From NCBI GenBank assembly GCA_958444395.1, contig CAUCOL010000129.1, forward strand, positions 1 to 5,855: a stretch of 5,855 bases of DNA, given 5' to 3'. This DNA comes from an uncultured Lachnospiraceae bacterium. Lineage in GTDB: Bacteria; Bacillota; Clostridia; Lachnospirales; Lachnospiraceae. Positions 4,933 through 5,855 of this stretch are shown here, one piece after another (within the stretch, counting starts at the first letter, position 1; each line of letters begins with the position of its first letter). The translations under genes were made by a program, and so were the position numbers. A model generated the notes under the pieces. That model made no database searches. It saw only the letters and a program-made list of their open reading frames with translations, and was not told where the DNA came from.

Positions 4933-5855
4933 ATGGGAAAACTAAAGGTAGCAATGTATGAACAGGGAGAATATATGCAGGCACTTGCTGCGTATTTTAA
5001 TAAAAAGACTTTTTTGTTGGAATGCAGATTATTTACCCGTTGGGAGTGTCTGGTAGATTTTCTGAAAGAGCAGAAAGTAGATGTCCTATTATTGGGACAG
5101 GATGAAGCGGCGTGGTATATTCTGGATGAAGAAGTAAAGTCACAGGTCAGACAGCGGGTTATATTATCCGAGGGAGACTGCGTGGCAGAAGCAGGAAATG
5201 AGCCGGTGTTGTTTCGGTATCAATCTGCTGAGCAGATCCTGGAGGAACTTTTACAGATTGTATCAATGGATACGGCGATATCTGTAGTAGATGCCGGGGA
5301 AAGCATACAGGAGGAGTCAGCCGAAGGAGGTGTGAGAGGAGATACCGGGAAGAGTGTGGCGGAGGGAGCGGTGATGGAGAATACCGTCCGGAAGAATATG
5401 GCGGAAGGAGAGGTGATGGAGAATGCTGTCTGGAAGAGTGTGGAAGAAGGAGAGGCGATGGAGAATGCCGTCTGGAAGAGTATGGCGGAAGGAGGAGTGG
5501 TGGAGAGCACAGTCGGGGAGAATGTAACGAAAAGAAGAGGGATGGAGAATCCGACCGGGAAGAGTGCGGTGAAAGGAGGAGTGATGGAGAATCCGGCCGG
5601 GAAGAATATGATCTGGGAAGGAGCAGAGACAGAGTTTACGGCTGTGTATCTTCCGACAGGAGATACCCAGATCCTGCAGGGAATCTGGAATCGTCAGAAT
5701 ATCTTGCAGGACAAGTGTCTGTATATCAGTCTGGAGCCTTTCAGTGGGATGCCGGAAGCAGAGTATCAGAAAGAGGTGCAGGGAATGTCAGAACTGATCT
5801 TTTATCTTTGCAAGAAAGCGGATCGTCTCACACAAAAGCTGCGGGCGATGATACA
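4933..5855 (+). CDS. tadZ: TadZ/CpaE-like pilus localisation protein, atypical, 3'-truncated
   Basis: The frame is open from ATG 4933 to the window end (307 residues seen). Residues 1-107 resemble the receiver-like domain of TadZ/CpaE: KVAMYEQGEYMQALAAYF, then VDVLLLGQ at 49-56, ending in FRYQSAEQILEELL. The phospho-acceptor Asp is replaced by Gly55, as expected for a pseudo-receiver. Residues 130-226 are seven tandem 14-residue repeats. From 237 on, AVYLPTG and CLYISLEPFSGM match the first two strands of the MinD/ParA-like ATPase domain of clostridial TadZ, where YSPxGxxxKT is usual. Here Y239-L-P-T-G243 is kept but no Lys-Thr/Ser follows, so nucleotide binding looks lost. TadZ marks the site of Tad pilus assembly, usually a cell pole. 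Position right after tadV supports the call. A divergent regulatory protein is the alternative. Confidence 0.75.
   Translation, partial: MGKLKVAMYEQGEYMQALAAYFNKKTFLLECRLFTRWECLVDFLKEQKVDVLLLGQDEAAWYILDEEVKSQVRQRVILSEGDCVAEAGNEPVLFRYQSAEQILEELLQIVSMDTAISVVDAGESIQEESAEGGVRGDTGKSVAEGAVMENTVRKNMAEGEVMENAVWKSVEEGEAMENAVWKSMAEGGVVESTVGENVTKRRGMENPTGKSAVKGGVMENPAGKNMIWEGAETEFTAVYLPTGDTQILQGIWNRQNILQDKCLYISLEPFSGMPEAEYQKEVQGMSELIFYLCKKADRLTQKLRAMI
5320..5610 (+). repeat. Seven in-frame 42-bp tandem repeats inside tadZ
   Basis: The units are 5320-5358 (39 bp, one codon short), 5359-5400, 5401-5442, 5443-5484, 5485-5526, 5527-5568 and 5569-5610. The protein consensus is AEGxVMENxVxKSM; examples are AEGEVMENAVWKSV and VKGGVMENPAGKNM. 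Units 3 and 4 are the most alike. The coding strand is very purine-rich. All full units are 14 codons, so gain or loss of a unit keeps the frame. This is a minisatellite-type linker between the receiver-like and ATPase-like parts. Confidence 0.9.

Noticed and set aside
5220..5510. 96-codon Ser/Pro/Thr-rich frame on the - strand
   Set aside because: Its repetitive protein is the antisense shadow of the 42-bp repeats in tadZ, with no ribosome site or family likeness.
5320..5610. CRISPR array
   Set aside because: The units are contiguous with no spacers, differ from one another and are read in frame within a coding region.

Overview
The window reads as chromosomal DNA from a spore-forming clostridium, most probably a Lachnospiraceae member (Roseburia / Eubacterium rectale / Coprococcus type). 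This rests on a clostridial-style glutamyl-tRNA synthetase, a DUF2508 (YaaL) gene beside a BofA-type sporulation gene, and the start of a Gram-positive Tad pilus locus. Taxonomy is inferred from protein style; no database was searched.

Left part (1-3333, + strand): a glutamyl-tRNA synthetase gene, missing only about its first 15-17 codons, is followed 3 nt later by a compact UvrD/PcrA-type helicase gene. The two look like one operon. The helicase has all the superfamily 1A motifs but lacks most of the C-terminal extension of housekeeping PcrA.

Middle part (3195-4316): a DUF2508/YaaL-like gene on the - strand converges on the helicase gene, and the two coding regions overlap by 139 bp. The only good intrinsic terminator seen for the left operon lies beyond this gene, at about 3708-3773, so the operon's transcript may run antisense through all of yaaL. 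Between yaaL and a divergent bofA-like gene lies a 161-bp imperfect palindrome (3865-4025) with 79-nt arms and a 3-nt loop. It ends 11 nt before the bofA Shine-Dalgarno sequence and is the best candidate here for an undescribed repeat or RNA element. yaaL and bofA are also neighbours in Bacillus (recR-yaaL-bofA); here they are divergent.

Right part (4347-5855, + strand): a strong sigma-A-type promoter opens a Tad (Flp) pilus operon. A short-form A24 prepilin peptidase (TadV/CpaA) comes first, then a TadZ/CpaE-like protein cut by the window end. The second protein is unusual. Seven 14-residue repeats (42 bp each) separate its receiver-like and ATPase-like parts, and the expected Walker A lysine and Thr/Ser are absent. 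More tad genes (tadA, tadB, tadC, flp) are expected downstream but are not seen.

No tRNA, rRNA, CRISPR array, IS transposase or prophage gene was seen.
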